Origin: Bacillus sp. (in: firmicutes)
GTDB lineage: Bacteria; Bacillota; Bacilli; Bacillales; Cytobacillaceae
Reading direction: 5' to 3'
DNA length: 18,317 nt
NCBI GenBank assembly: GCA_003457145.1
Contig: DMSR01000037.1
Location: forward strand, 1,384-19,700
The position numbers and the translations under genes are program-made. Shown one piece after another: positions 1-7,408 of this stretch. The notes under the pieces are model-generated. The model made no database searches, was not told the origin of the DNA, and was given only the letters and a program-made list of their open reading frames with translations. Every line of letters begins with the position of its first letter. Within the stretch, counting starts at the first letter, position 1.

Positions 1-380
1 TCATACCCTTTTATGAATAGGCCATGTTCAATATCGGCTTTTTCAACTTCGATAATCCGCGCATGAGGAAACTTTTCTTTATTGTTAATGATGATTTTGG
101 ATACAAGTCCCTTTTCATCGAACAAAAGTCCAACTCTGTGTCCCGGCTTGATTTCAATCATTTCCGGGTCCTCTCCTGCCATACGCACAAATCCGCCGAT
201 CGGCAGCAGGCGAATCGTATAGGTTGTTTCATTTTTTTTATGCGAAAAAACCTTTGGCCCGAATCCGATTGCAAACTCACGGCAAAGTATTCCAGCGCGC
301 TTTGCGAATATTAGGTGCCCCAGTTCATGAAAGAAGACGAGGGCGCCAAAAATGACGATAAAGGCTATGACTGTGTTCAA
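1..380 (-). CDS. rasP: RasP/RseP-type site-2 intramembrane zinc metalloprotease, N-terminal part
   Basis: This is the first 126 codons of a membrane-embedded protease that cuts anti-sigma factors (such as RsiW) and signal-peptide remnants within the membrane. The gene runs off the left end of the window. The first segment (about residues 3-17) is hydrophobic and leads directly into the zinc-binding, catalytic HELGH motif (about residues 18-22). Conserved RasP stretches [11 protein letters not shown] and [13 protein letters not shown] follow. The start is a TTG at 378-380, because no ATG fits and an AAGGTGG ribosome binding site lies about 9 bases upstream (around 390-396). The protein resembles B. 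subtilis RasP (formerly YluC) closely over this part. It follows dxr on the same strand after about 195 bases, the usual dxr-rasP-proS-polC order. Identification is firm; the exact start is fairly firm. Confidence 0.93.
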   Translation of the reverse strand, partial: MNTVIAFIVIFGALVFFHELGHLIFAKRAGILCREFAIGFGPKVFSHKKNETTYTIRLLPIGGFVRMAGEDPEMIEIKPGHRVGLLFDEKGLVSKIIINNKEKFPHARIIEVEKADIEHGLFIKGY

Positions 381-575
381 ATTATCTAACCACCTTTTAT
401 TGGAATGGCTCTGGTACCCTTATACGTTGATTTCTCCCGAGATATTTCCTGACCCCTCCATTCAGCAGGAGTACAATACTTCGATTAACTATCAACAATG
501 AACAGCATCAAAGCCTTAGGAATTCACTTTTTCTTAATGTGATCAGTCAGTTTCTTCAGTTTACGAAAAGACTCT
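381..575 (-). other. dxr-rasP intergenic region, nothing convincing
   Basis: This stretch of about 195 bases holds the rasP ribosome binding site at its left end and no open frame worth calling. I see no hairpin with a T-run that would end dxr transcription. Sigma-like hexamers can be picked out, such as TTGATA 16 bases before TACTCC, but none is good enough to call. Read-through from dxr into rasP is the simplest reading. Confidence 0.4.
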
Positions 576-1718
576 TTATAAAAGTGAGTTTATAAAGCTT
601 CTTGTCTCTTTATCCACTTCTTGAATTGTTTCAAGACTTGGTTTATTTGTGATTTCATGGGCTTCCATCGCTTTTTCAATCAAGTCTTCTATTTGCAGAA
701 AAGTGATCCTTTCTTCCAAAAAGGCTGCGACAGCAGCTTCATTTGCAGCGTTCATTACTGCAGGCATTGTTCCTCCTGACCTACCTGCTTCATATGCGAA
801 CTTCAGGCAACGGAAACGATCAAAGTCCATTTCCTTAAAGTGAAGCTTGCCAATTTCTGCGAGATTTAACCGTTTACCTGAAACAAGCGGCAATCGATCA
901 GGGTATGTGAGCGCATATTGGATCGGAACCTTCATGTCCGGTGTTCCAAGCTGGGCAATGATGCTTGTATCGTGGAATTCAACCATAGAATGGATGATGC
1001 TTTCCCTATGCAGGAGAACCGAAATACGATCATACGGCAAAGAAAATAACCAGTGCGCCTCTATAACCTCTAGTCCTTTGTTCATCATTGTCGCTGAATC
1101 AATGGTAATTTTCGCACCCATAGACCAGTTTGGATGGTTCAAAGCGTCGGCTTTAGTTACATCAATTAATTCTTCTCTCGTCCGGTCCCTGAAGCTGCCT
1201 CCAGATGCTGTTAAAATCAGTCTCTCAATATTTTTTTCTTTCTCTCCCTGCAATGCTTGAAAAATAGCTGAATGTTCACTGTCCACCGGCAATATCGATA
1301 CATTGTGGCGTCTTGCTTCCTCCATAACGATGTGCCCGGCGGTTACAAGCGTTTCCTTATTGGCGATTGCAATGGTCTTATTGGCTTTTATCGCTTCAAG
1401 AGTTGGGCTTAAGCCCACACTTCCAAGGACTGCGTTGACAAGGATATCTGACTTATGGAATACTGCAGCTTCTTCTAGGCCTTCACTGCCATAAACAATT
1501 TTTATGTCAGGAAATTCATTCCTCAGGACATCCGCATCTTTCTTTTCCTGAACGGAAACAAGTTCTGGATAGAACTCACTTATGATTTTTCGTGTAAACT
1601 CCATGTTCTTGCCGGCCGACATCGATACCAATTTAAACTCTTCAGGATGCTCCTTGATCACATCGAGCGTTTGAATCCCGATCGAACCTGTAGCACCTAA
1701 CAGACTGATTTTCTTCAC
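576..1718 (-). CDS. dxr: 1-deoxy-D-xylulose 5-phosphate reductoisomerase
   Basis: This cytosolic enzyme makes the second step of the MEP isoprenoid pathway: it rearranges and reduces DXP to 2-C-methyl-D-erythritol 4-phosphate with NADPH and a divalent metal. The N-terminal Rossmann motif GATGSIG (residues 8-14) binds NADPH. NKETLV, the metal-site motif [35 protein letters not shown] and EAHWLF are all intact. The frame is open back to 1799, but I chose the GTG at 1716-1718. It gives the family-typical [14 protein letters not shown] start, has an AGGAG site 8 bases upstream, and yields 380 residues (B. subtilis Dxr has 383). It lies between cdsA and rasP, so isoprenoid precursor supply is clustered with UppS, which consumes isoprenoid, and CdsA. 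Confidence 0.95.
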   Translation of the reverse strand: MKKISLLGATGSIGIQTLDVIKEHPEEFKLVSMSAGKNMEFTRKIISEFYPELVSVQEKKDADVLRNEFPDIKIVYGSEGLEEAAVFHKSDILVNAVLGSVGLSPTLEAIKANKTIAIANKETLVTAGHIVMEEARRHNVSILPVDSEHSAIFQALQGEKEKNIERLILTASGGSFRDRTREELIDVTKADALNHPNWSMGAKITIDSATMMNKGLEVIEAHWLFSLPYDRISVLLHRESIIHSMVEFHDTSIIAQLGTPDMKVPIQYALTYPDRLPLVSGKRLNLAEIGKLHFKEMDFDRFRCLKFAYEAGRSGGTMPAVMNAANEAAVAAFLEERITFLQIEDLIEKAMEAHEITNKPSLETIQEVDKETRSFINSLL

Positions 1719-1813
1719 AAATTTCACTCCTAAATATCTTCGGCGAGAAATAAGGACTCCCCTGTTTCTTGCCGCTTTAATAGGCAATAATCTCTCCACC
1801 GATTGAAGTTTCT

Positions 1814-2602
1814 CTATAACAAGTGGAAAAGATGGATTAGTGGCCAGACAAACAGCAAGCTGTCAAACCTGTCCAGCATTCCTCCGTGCCCAGGTAGAAT
1901 ACTTCCCGAGTCCTTAACATTAAAATGCCTTTTCATTGCAGACTCGACTAAATCACCGATTTGCCCAAAGACTGACAAAAAGGCAGTTGCTATCATCAGA
2001 ATAAACACTGAGACACCCATGTTTGCAAAGAAGCTGAATAAAGCTGCCACAATAAGTGCACTGATAATTCCACCAATGAAGCCTTCCGTCGTTTTATTCG
2101 GACTGATATCCGGCCAAAGTTTATTCTTGCCCATCGCACGACCGATAAAATAGGCTCCTGAGTCTGTTGCCCAAATGATAAACAGCGAGTAGAACACATA
2201 TGTTAGGCTGGCTTCTCTCGTTTCAATAAAATAGTAGAATCCGATTCCGACATACAATATAGAAAGAAGGGAGAATGCAACATCCTCATAGGTAAACCGG
2301 TTTTTTGTAATGACCGTATAAGTCAGGAATAAGAGGGTTCCAAGGAAGAAAAGCTCTAATTTGGTATAATCCCATTCATCGAGGAACCCTGAAAATTCTT
2401 TTGGCATCATGAAAATCCATAATAACACCAATGAAATGATTCCAGGTGGTGACAAAAGTTTTAAATTCCTCATTTTCAATGCTTCATATAAGGCAACGGA
2501 AGCTAAACCATATACCATTGTGATAAACGGCCATCCTCCAAAGATAACTATTGGAAGAAAAATAGCTGCAGCTGCGACTGCTGTAATGACTCTCTGCTTC
2601 AT
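1814..2602 (-). CDS. cdsA: Phosphatidate cytidylyltransferase (CDP-diglyceride synthase)
   Basis: This integral membrane enzyme converts phosphatidic acid and CTP to CDP-diacylglycerol and pyrophosphate, the branch point for making membrane phospholipids. The 262-residue product is mostly hydrophobic, with about eight predicted membrane segments. Near the C-terminus it carries the CdsA signature: [13 protein letters not shown] followed by [13 protein letters not shown], with its conserved K, D, H and D residues. The N-terminus (MKQRVITAV) matches the B. subtilis protein. The start is the ATG at 2600-2602; the ribosome binding site (AAAGGTG) is rather distant, about 12 bases. It begins 19 bases after uppS and is followed by dxr, so the three are likely co-transcribed. 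Confidence 0.95.
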   Translation of the reverse strand: MKQRVITAVAAAAIFLPIVIFGGWPFITMVYGLASVALYEALKMRNLKLLSPPGIISLVLLWIFMMPKEFSGFLDEWDYTKLELFFLGTLLFLTYTVITKNRFTYEDVAFSLLSILYVGIGFYYFIETREASLTYVFYSLFIIWATDSGAYFIGRAMGKNKLWPDISPNKTTEGFIGGIISALIVAALFSFFANMGVSVFILMIATAFLSVFGQIGDLVESAMKRHFNVKDSGSILPGHGGMLDRFDSLLFVWPLIHLFHLL

Positions 2603-2621
2603 CTATACATTCACACCTTTT

Positions 2622-3398
2622 TTATACTCCTCCAAAACGCCGCTGTCGGCCCTGGAATACTTCAATCGCCTCAACAAAATGCTCCTCGTCAAAATCAGGC
2701 CACAATACATCCGTAAACCAGAATTCTGTGTAAGCCAGCTGCCAAAGCATGAAATTACTCAAGCGAATTTCTCCGCTTGTTCTGATTAATAAGTCAGGAT
2801 CATTAAGATCTCTAGTCATTAAATAAGAAGAAAAAGTTTCCTCATTGAGTTCATCTTCATTCATTATACCACTTTTATAATCATTTAAGACCCGCTTGAC
2901 TCCATCAAGGATCTCGGCCCTGCTGCCATAGTTGAGTGCAAAGTTCAACGTGAGTCCCGTATTCTCCTTTGTTCTCTCCATGGCTTTTCCTACTGCATTC
3001 TTTGTATGTTCTGGAAGTTTATCCATATAACCTATCATTTCAACACGAACATTCTCCTCGATGAGCTCAGGGAGAAAAGTACCCAGGAACTCTTCCGGGA
3101 GCTTCATCAGAAAATCGACCTCCATCTTTGGCCGTTTCCAATTCTCGGTAGAGAAAGCATAGACGGTAAGGGTTTTTACACCAAGTTCATTAGCGAGCTT
3201 GGTTATTTTCCTGACTACCTTCATTCCTTCATGGTGGCCGGCAATACGGGGCAACGCCCTTTTTTTCGCCCAGCGTCCATTGCCATCCATAATAATGGCA
3301 ACATGAGAAGGAATATCATGGTTTTTTATTTTAAGTATTCGATCTCGGAGACTGGAAGAATTATTGTCGTTCTTCCATAGATTCATTTTATTTAACAT
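2622..3398 (-). CDS. uppS: Isoprenyl transferase (undecaprenyl diphosphate synthase)
   Basis: This cis-prenyltransferase adds eight isopentenyl units to farnesyl diphosphate to give C55 undecaprenyl diphosphate, the precursor of the lipid carrier for peptidoglycan and teichoic acids. The signature IMDGNGRWAKKR begins at about residue 36 and contains the catalytic Asp38. AFSTENWKRP and the C-terminal RTSGEIRLSNF and FTDVLWPDF motifs are present. At 258 residues it matches B. subtilis UppS (260). The ATG at 3396-3398 has a strong GGGGGAG site about 8 bases upstream. A 620-base non-coding gap with candidate promoters separates it from frr, so it probably heads its own unit with cdsA and dxr. Confidence 0.96.
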   Translation of the reverse strand: MLNKMNLWKNDNNSSSLRDRILKIKNHDIPSHVAIIMDGNGRWAKKRALPRIAGHHEGMKVVRKITKLANELGVKTLTVYAFSTENWKRPKMEVDFLMKLPEEFLGTFLPELIEENVRVEMIGYMDKLPEHTKNAVGKAMERTKENTGLTLNFALNYGSRAEILDGVKRVLNDYKSGIMNEDELNEETFSSYLMTRDLNDPDLLIRTSGEIRLSNFMLWQLAYTEFWFTDVLWPDFDEEHFVEAIEVFQGRQRRFGGV

Positions 3399-3479
3399 TA
3401 GGACAGCTCCCCCAAAAATAGTTAACCTTTAGCTCCGATAACAAAAGCATAGACGCCTTGAAAGACGATGCTGACTAAA

Positions 3480-3541
3480 ACATCACATACGCATAAACTA
3501 GAGTTCTGGTTATGCGATTGAATGATGTGAACGATTTTTTT
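3480..3541. repeat. Imperfect inverted repeat in the uppS leader
   Basis: The arms are ACATCA (3480-3485) with TGATGT (3523-3528) outside, and CGCATAA (3490-3496) with TTATGCG (3510-3516) inside. They are separated by an internal loop and a 13-base apical loop. A run of seven T (3535-3541) follows on the plus strand and only TTTT follows on the minus strand. It could fold in the uppS leader or act as a weak plus-strand terminator. Confidence 0.5.
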
Positions 3542-3568
3542 CTCTGGATGTAAGCCAGTTAAATGACC

Positions 3569-3614
3569 AAACAGGACTCATCAGCCACACAGTGCATGGG
3601 GTGTCTGTTTTTTT
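3569..3614 (+). terminator. Terminator-like hairpin read on the plus strand
   Basis: AAACAG (3569-3574) pairs with CTGTTT (3605-3610), and an inner ACAC (3587-3590) pairs with GTGT (3601-3604). On the plus strand the T-run reaches seven (3608-3614), as in an intrinsic terminator. No plus-strand gene is visible upstream, so it may instead be a leader structure of the minus-strand uppS transcript. The stem is interrupted, so confidence is low. Confidence 0.3.
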
Positions 3615-3684
3615 ATCATCATGAACCTTAAGAATACTGCTTAGTCATTCCTTATTGTCATTTCCCGCTATTCCACATGCTCCT

Positions 3685-3693
3685 ATCATACCA
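3685..3693 (-). promoter_or_regulatory. Candidate extended -10 SigA promoter for uppS
   Basis: Read on the minus strand the sequence is TGGTATGAT: a TATGAT -10 box (3685-3690) with the TG extension one base upstream. No clear TTGACA-like box lies 16-18 bases further up, where the sequence is a T-rich tract. Initiation near 3678 would give a leader of about 280 nt before uppS. Confidence 0.4.
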
Positions 3694-3883
3694 AAAAAGA
3701 AAAAAGATATCTCTAAAAATGGATGTATTGGCTTTCAAGCTTAAGGAGACTATGCGATTACTTCTCGATATTTCCTTAGTGCAAGACTCCAACGGTTATT
3801 GTACCTGAATGAATAAAGCCATAAAAAATGCTCCTATAAAAGACTATGTACATATTAATGCAATCAGAATAAGAACGAACATT

Positions 3884-3889
3884 ATTATA
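3884..3889 (-). promoter_or_regulatory. Possible -10 box downstream of the frr terminator
   Basis: A perfect TATAAT is read on the minus strand about 60 bases beyond the frr terminator, in the right place to restart transcription for uppS-cdsA-dxr. I cannot find an acceptable -35 box at normal spacing, so this may be chance in AT-rich sequence. Confidence 0.25.
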
Positions 3890-3948
3890 TTCTATCTTGC
3901 AAGCGTGTAGATTAACCATGTTTCTACTACAAATTCGATTGTATAGAG

Positions 3949-3977
3949 AAAAAAACCCCCTGAAAACAGAGGGTTTT
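3949..3977 (-). terminator. Intrinsic terminator after frr
   Basis: On the minus strand an 11-base-pair stem (3967-3977 with 3952-3962, one T-G wobble) closes a TTTT loop and is followed by a run of seven T (3955 down to 3949). It lies about 40 bases after the frr stop and should end the pyrH-frr transcript. Confidence 0.9.
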
Positions 3978-4019
3978 CGGTAAAAAGTGCGGAATGGAAG
4001 CTTTCCTTCCTCCTTCCCC

Positions 4020-4577
4020 TTACACTTCTAAAATTTCCTTTTCTTTATCTTTAGTTATTTGTTCGATCTTAGCAATATGCTCGTCAGTCAGCTTTTGGAT
4101 ATCATCGGAGTATCCGCGAAGATCATCTTCTGTAATATCTCCACTTTTCTCGAGCTTCTTCAAGTCTTCATTGCCATCGCGACGCATATTGCGAATCGCA
4201 ACTTTTGCTTCCTCAGATTCCTTCTTCACTTGCTTTGCAAGTTCTTTACGGCGTTCCTCAGTAAGCTGCGGGATAGCAATCCTGATGATTGACCCGTCAT
4301 TTGATGGGTTTATCCCAAGGTCGGATTTTAAGATTGCCTTTTCAATTTCACCAAGAATCGTCTTGTCATAGGGCTGAATGACAAGAAGTCTTGCTTCAGG
4401 AACAGAAATTCCTGCAAGCTGATTGATAGGAGTCGGTGCACCATAATAGTCAACTGTAATTCTGTCAAGCAGCGAAGCGCTAGCTCTACCCGCACGGATG
4501 CTTGCCAGCTCCCGTGTGTAAGATTGAATAGCTTTCGTCATTCTTTCTTTTGCATTAGCAATCGCTTGTTTCGGCAT
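4020..4577 (-). CDS. frr: Ribosome recycling factor
   Basis: With EF-G, this cytosolic factor splits the post-termination ribosome so that it can be reused. The 185-residue product matches the family length. Typical motifs are present: [13 protein letters not shown] near residue 29, [31 protein letters not shown], and the charged three-helix-bundle region [22 protein letters not shown]. The ATG at 4575-4577 overlaps the last base of the pyrH stop codon (TAATG), with a GAGGGGG site 8 bases upstream inside pyrH. Translational coupling with pyrH is therefore likely. An intrinsic terminator follows. Confidence 0.97.
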   Translation of the reverse strand: MPKQAIANAKERMTKAIQSYTRELASIRAGRASASLLDRITVDYYGAPTPINQLAGISVPEARLLVIQPYDKTILGEIEKAILKSDLGINPSNDGSIIRIAIPQLTEERRKELAKQVKKESEEAKVAIRNMRRDGNEDLKKLEKSGDITEDDLRGYSDDIQKLTDEHIAKIEQITKDKEKEILEV

Positions 4578-5302
4578 TATTTTTTCCCCCTCACTATTGT
4601 TCCGATCTTTTCGCCTACTACAACTCTTTTAATATTACCTTGCTCCATAATAGAGAATACAATTAATGGAATGTCATTGTCCATACATAGCGATGAAGCA
4701 GTTGAATCCATCACTGCCAAACCTTCCTTCAGGACATCCAAATAAGATAATTCATCATACTTTGTCGCATTCTTGTCTACTCGAGGATCTGCTGAATAAA
4801 CGCCATCTACATTGTTCTTTGCCATAAGGATAACATCTGCTTCGATTTCGGCCGCACGCAAAGCAGCAGTCGTATCAGTTGAGAAGTACGGGTTACCTGT
4901 GCCTGCAGCAAATATGACAACCCGTTTCTTCTCAAGGTGCCTGATTGCTCTTCTTCTGATATAAGGTTCTGCCACCTGACGCATTTCAATCGAAGTTTGG
5001 ACTCTTGTTTCGATTCCCTCTTGTTCAAGGCTATCCTGAAGCGAAAGGGAGTTCATAACAGTTGCAAGCATACCCATGTAATCAGCAGTGGCTCTGTCCA
5101 TCCCCATCTCTTCCCCGATTTTACCTCGCCAAATATTTCCACCGCCAACTACTACTGCGACTTCGACACCAAGCTCAGCAATCTCTTTTACCTGGATTGC
5201 AACATTTCTAATTATTGATGGATTGATGCCAAATCCTTGTTCTCCGGCTAAAGCTTCTCCACTTAACTTTAAAACAACTCGTTTGTATTTTGGGTTGGTC
5301 AT
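4577..5302 (-). CDS. pyrH: UMP kinase
   Basis: This amino-acid-kinase-fold enzyme phosphorylates UMP to UDP in pyrimidine nucleotide synthesis; the bacterial type is a hexamer controlled by GTP and UTP. Visible motifs are [10 protein letters not shown] at the N-terminus (phosphate binding), [47 protein letters not shown] and [12 protein letters not shown]. The frame is open further upstream, but the ATG at 5300-5302 has a GGAGG site 6 bases upstream. It gives the expected [18 protein letters not shown] start and 241 residues (B. subtilis has 240). It follows the tsf terminator, so it needs read-through or a promoter in 5303-5415, where I see no strong one. It is coupled to frr. Confidence 0.96.
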   Translation of the reverse strand: MTNPKYKRVVLKLSGEALAGEQGFGINPSIIRNVAIQVKEIAELGVEVAVVVGGGNIWRGKIGEEMGMDRATADYMGMLATVMNSLSLQDSLEQEGIETRVQTSIEMRQVAEPYIRRRAIRHLEKKRVVIFAAGTGNPYFSTDTTAALRAAEIEADVILMAKNNVDGVYSADPRVDKNATKYDELSYLDVLKEGLAVMDSTASSLCMDNDIPLIVFSIMEQGNIKRVVVGEKIGTIVRGKK

Positions 5303-5415
5303 AGGGAACCTCCATATGTAAATTAAAGCTGGTTTTCGCACCGATAATAGCTTTTAAGCAAGCTGATACCATGTATTCTTCTAGTTAACGAAAAGAGCTC
5401 TCTAAAGCTATCTCC

Positions 5416-5443
5416 AAAAACAGGGAACACAAAGTGTTCCCTG
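5416..5443 (-). terminator. Intrinsic terminator after tsf
   Basis: This is a perfect 10-base-pair stem (CAGGGAACAC at 5421-5430 with GTGTTCCCTG at 5434-5443), a three-base loop and five T on the minus strand (5420 down to 5416). It sits 22 bases past the tsf stop, between tsf and pyrH. It could be a full terminator or let part of the transcription pass into pyrH-frr. Confidence 0.9.
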
Positions 5444-5465
5444 AAATTTCATAGGCAAATAATAA

Positions 5466-6350
5466 TTATTTTTTATTTACTTGATTCATTACTTCTTCAG
5501 CAAAGTTATCTTCACGCTTTTCGATACCTTCGCCTACTTCGTAACGTGTGAATTCACGTACTGTTGCGCCTTTTGATTCAACAAACTGGCGAACCTTTTG
5601 ATCAGGATTTTTAACAAATGCCTGGTCAAGAACACATACATCCTCGAAGTATTTGCTGAGGCGGCCTTCAACCATTTTAGCAACGATTTTTTCTGGCTTG
5701 CCTTCGTTAAGTGCTTGTTGAGTAAGGATTTCGCGCTCATGCTCAACTTCTTCCTGGGAAACTTCATCGCGGGACACATACTTAGGATTTAGAGCAGCAA
5801 TGTGCATAGAAACATCTTTTGCAGCTGCCTCATCAGTAGTACCTTCAAGAACAGTCAATACGCCAATGCGGCCGCCCATGTGAAGGTATGCGCCGAATGC
5901 ATCGCTGTCTGTCTTTGTCTTGACCTCAAAGCGGCGAAGAGATAACTTTTCACCAATTTTAGCCATAGCAGAATGGATGCGGCCTTCAACTGTTTCACCG
6001 TTTTCCATCGTTTGAGCGTTTGCTTCTTCAACAGATGCAGGCTTGTTCTTAAGAAGGTGTCCAGCAATCTCCTTAACCAGAACCTGGAAGCCTTCGTTTT
6101 TAGCGACGAAATCTGTTTCCGAATTCACTTCAAGAATTACAGCTTCATTACCTTCTGTAAGGATGTAAGTTGTACCCTCAGCAGCAATACGGTCAGCTTT
6201 TTTAGCCGCTTTGGCAATACCCTTTTCACGAAGAAAATCGATTGCTTTGTCCATATCACCATCAGTTTCCTGAAGTGCTTTTTTGCAGTCCATCATTCCA
6301 GCGCCTGTTTTTTCGCGCAATTCTTTTACCATTTGAGCTGTAATTGCCAT
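5466..6350 (-). CDS. tsf: Translation elongation factor Ts
   Basis: EF-Ts is the guanine nucleotide exchange factor that regenerates EF-Tu-GTP. The N-terminal UBA-like domain [20 protein letters not shown] is followed by the TDxVAKNEGF segment (here [13 protein letters not shown], about residues 77-89), the core signature for EF-Tu contact. At 294 residues it is the short Bacillus form (B. subtilis 293). The frame opens at 6374, but the ATG at 6348-6350 has an AGGAGG site 10 bases upstream and gives the family start. It lies downstream of rpsB as in most bacteria, with terminators on both sides of it. Confidence 0.97.
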   Translation of the reverse strand: MAITAQMVKELREKTGAGMMDCKKALQETDGDMDKAIDFLREKGIAKAAKKADRIAAEGTTYILTEGNEAVILEVNSETDFVAKNEGFQVLVKEIAGHLLKNKPASVEEANAQTMENGETVEGRIHSAMAKIGEKLSLRRFEVKTKTDSDAFGAYLHMGGRIGVLTVLEGTTDEAAAKDVSMHIAALNPKYVSRDEVSQEEVEHEREILTQQALNEGKPEKIVAKMVEGRLSKYFEDVCVLDQAFVKNPDQKVRQFVESKGATVREFTRYEVGEGIEKREDNFAEEVMNQVNKK

Positions 6351-6508
6351 AATGATTATTCCTCCTGTTATCATGATTATGTAGCTATCTTTATTTTAAC
6401 TTTATTTATTTAAGATAAACCTATAAACTCCTCCCTTACCATGCCGGTAATAACCCTGTATGTATTCTTTATTGTTTAAAATGCCACAAGGCCAAAGAAA
6501 AGAGTCTT
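6351..6508 (-). other. tsf upstream region
   Basis: This region of about 160 bases between the rpsB terminator and tsf contains a small hairpin, TTACC-ATGCC-GGTAA (6436-6450), followed on the minus strand by a purine-rich GGGAGGAG. It is AT-rich near tsf. A weak promoter-like pair (TTGTGG, then AATACA after 17 bases) can be seen, but it is not convincing. No gene is present. Confidence 0.35.
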
Positions 6509-6549
6509 AAAAAAAGGCGATAAAGGGTGCTTCCCTATATCACCTTTTT
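6509..6549. terminator. Intrinsic terminator after rpsB
   Basis: On the minus strand AAAAAGGTGATATAGGG (6549 down to 6533) pairs with CCCTTTATCGCCTTTTT around a five-base loop, with two internal mismatches, and ends in seven T. The arms are A-rich and T-rich, so it is also usable on the plus strand. It begins 5 bases past the rpsB stop and should strongly reduce rpsB-tsf read-through. Confidence 0.88.
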
Positions 6550-6553
6550 CAAA

Positions 6554-7264
6554 TTAAGCTTCTACAGCTTCTGTAGTTTCTTCGCCTTGCTTAGCTTCGA
6601 TAATAGCGTCAGCCATTTTGCCAGTAAGCAATTTAACAGCACGGATTGCATCATCGTTCGCAGGGATAACTACGTCGATTTCATCCGGATCACAGTTTGT
6701 ATCAACAATTCCAACGATAGGAATGTTCAATTTACGAGCTTCAGCAACAGCAATGCGCTCTTTGCGTGGGTCAATGATGAAAAGAGCATCTGGAAGGCCC
6801 TTCATATCTTTGATTCCGCCTAAGAATTTTTCTAAACGCTCTTGCTCTTTCTTCAATTGAACTACTTCTTTCTTAGGAAGCACTTCAAATGTTCCGTCTT
6901 CAGACATTCTTTCGATGTTCTTAAGACGTGAGATACGCTTTTGGATTGTTTCGAAGTTTGTTAAAGTACCACCCAACCAGCGTTGGTTAACATAGTACAT
7001 ACCTGAACGAGCCGCTTCTTCTTTAACAGAATCCTGGGCTTGTTTCTTAGTTCCTACGAAAAGGACAGTTCCGCCGTTACCAGCAAGCTCTTTCACGTAG
7101 TTGTATGCTTCTTCAACCTTCTTAACTGTTTTTTGAAGGTCGATGATGTAGATGCCGTTACGCTCAGTGAAGATATATTTCTTCATCTTAGGGTTCCAAC
7201 GGCGTGTCTGGTGACCGAAGTGTACACCAGCTTCAAGCAGTTGCTTCATTGAAATTACTGACAT
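6554..7264 (-). CDS. rpsB: 30S ribosomal protein S2
   Basis: S2 joins the 30S subunit late in assembly and lies between its head and body. The product of 236 residues shows the full family pattern: [24 protein letters not shown] at the N-terminus, then [29 protein letters not shown] and the C-terminal [14 protein letters not shown] and [10 protein letters not shown]. The ATG at 7262-7264 has an AGGAGG site (7272-7277) 7 bases upstream. Transcription probably starts at the promoter at 7379-7407 through a structured leader of about 107 nt, which may serve autogenous control by S2. A terminator follows at once. Confidence 0.97.
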   Translation of the reverse strand: MSVISMKQLLEAGVHFGHQTRRWNPKMKKYIFTERNGIYIIDLQKTVKKVEEAYNYVKELAGNGGTVLFVGTKKQAQDSVKEEAARSGMYYVNQRWLGGTLTNFETIQKRISRLKNIERMSEDGTFEVLPKKEVVQLKKEQERLEKFLGGIKDMKGLPDALFIIDPRKERIAVAEARKLNIPIVGIVDTNCDPDEIDVVIPANDDAIRAVKLLTGKMADAIIEAKQGEETTEAVEA

Positions 7265-7308
7265 TGTGTTTCCTCCTAATGGTTTTGATTTCCTCCGTCC
7301 ATATCACC

Positions 7309-7347
7309 TTTGACCAGCAACTGTCTGGGCAGCACCATCTGGTCAAA
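7309..7347 (-). promoter_or_regulatory. rpsB leader hairpin, candidate S2 autoregulatory element
   Basis: A perfect 9-base-pair stem, TTTGACCAG (minus strand 7347-7339) with CTGGTCAAA (7317-7309), encloses 21 bases that can form a short inner CTG/CAG stem. It lies between the promoter and the rpsB ribosome binding site. A second Shine-Dalgarno-like GGAGGA (7291-7296) lies just after the stem, with no start codon that fits it. Leader control is known for several ribosomal protein genes; here it is inferred from structure and position only. Confidence 0.5.
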
Positions 7348-7378
7348 TCAATGAACGTGTGTATTAACACCATGAGAT

Positions 7379-7407
7379 AATATAGCATATATAAAACTGA
7401 CAATCAA
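7379..7407 (-). promoter_or_regulatory. SigA promoter of rpsB
   Basis: On the minus strand TTGATT (7402-7407) is followed after 17 bases by TATATT (7379-7384), which is preceded by the extended -10 dinucleotide TG one base upstream. The expected start near 7372 gives a leader of about 107 nt. The -35 box abuts the swrB stop codon (7409-7411), so the ribosomal unit has its own start immediately at the end of the fla/che operon. Confidence 0.75.
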
Positions 7408-7408
7408 G

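Larger units (their letters stand above)
3399..3948 (-). other. Long non-coding upstream region of uppS
   Basis: This is about 550 bases between the frr terminator and uppS with no substantial reading frame on either strand. On the minus strand it holds a consensus TATAAT (3884-3889) without a good -35 box and an extended -10 element TGGTATGAT (3685-3693). It also holds an 8-codon frame with a good ribosome binding site (3796-3822) and two imperfect hairpins (3480-3528 and 3569-3610). The uppS ribosome binding site is at its left edge. It reads as a promoter and leader region, perhaps with a small RNA. No T-box or riboswitch consensus that I know of is visible. Confidence 0.5.

Noticed and set aside
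24..314. 96-residue open frame on the plus strand at the left edge
   Set aside because: The minus strand here clearly encodes RasP with an HELGH motif, so this frame is a shadow.
847..1260. 137-residue open frame on the plus strand
   Set aside because: It is antisense to the conserved dxr coding sequence and shows no family features.
1719..1799. N-terminal extension of Dxr by 27 residues
   Set aside because: The extra residues are not part of the family and the GTG at 1718 has a well-placed AGGAG site; the extension is non-coding leader that happens to be open.
3574..3584. CTGATGAGTCC on the minus strand, like the core of a hammerhead ribozyme
   Set aside because: The required GAAA after a closed stem II is missing; the sequence continues into ATTTAAC, and no stem III or cleavage site can be built.
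3399..4019. T-box or known riboswitch in the uppS upstream region
   Set aside because: No T-box AGGGTGG-type sequence or other aptamer consensus known to me is visible.
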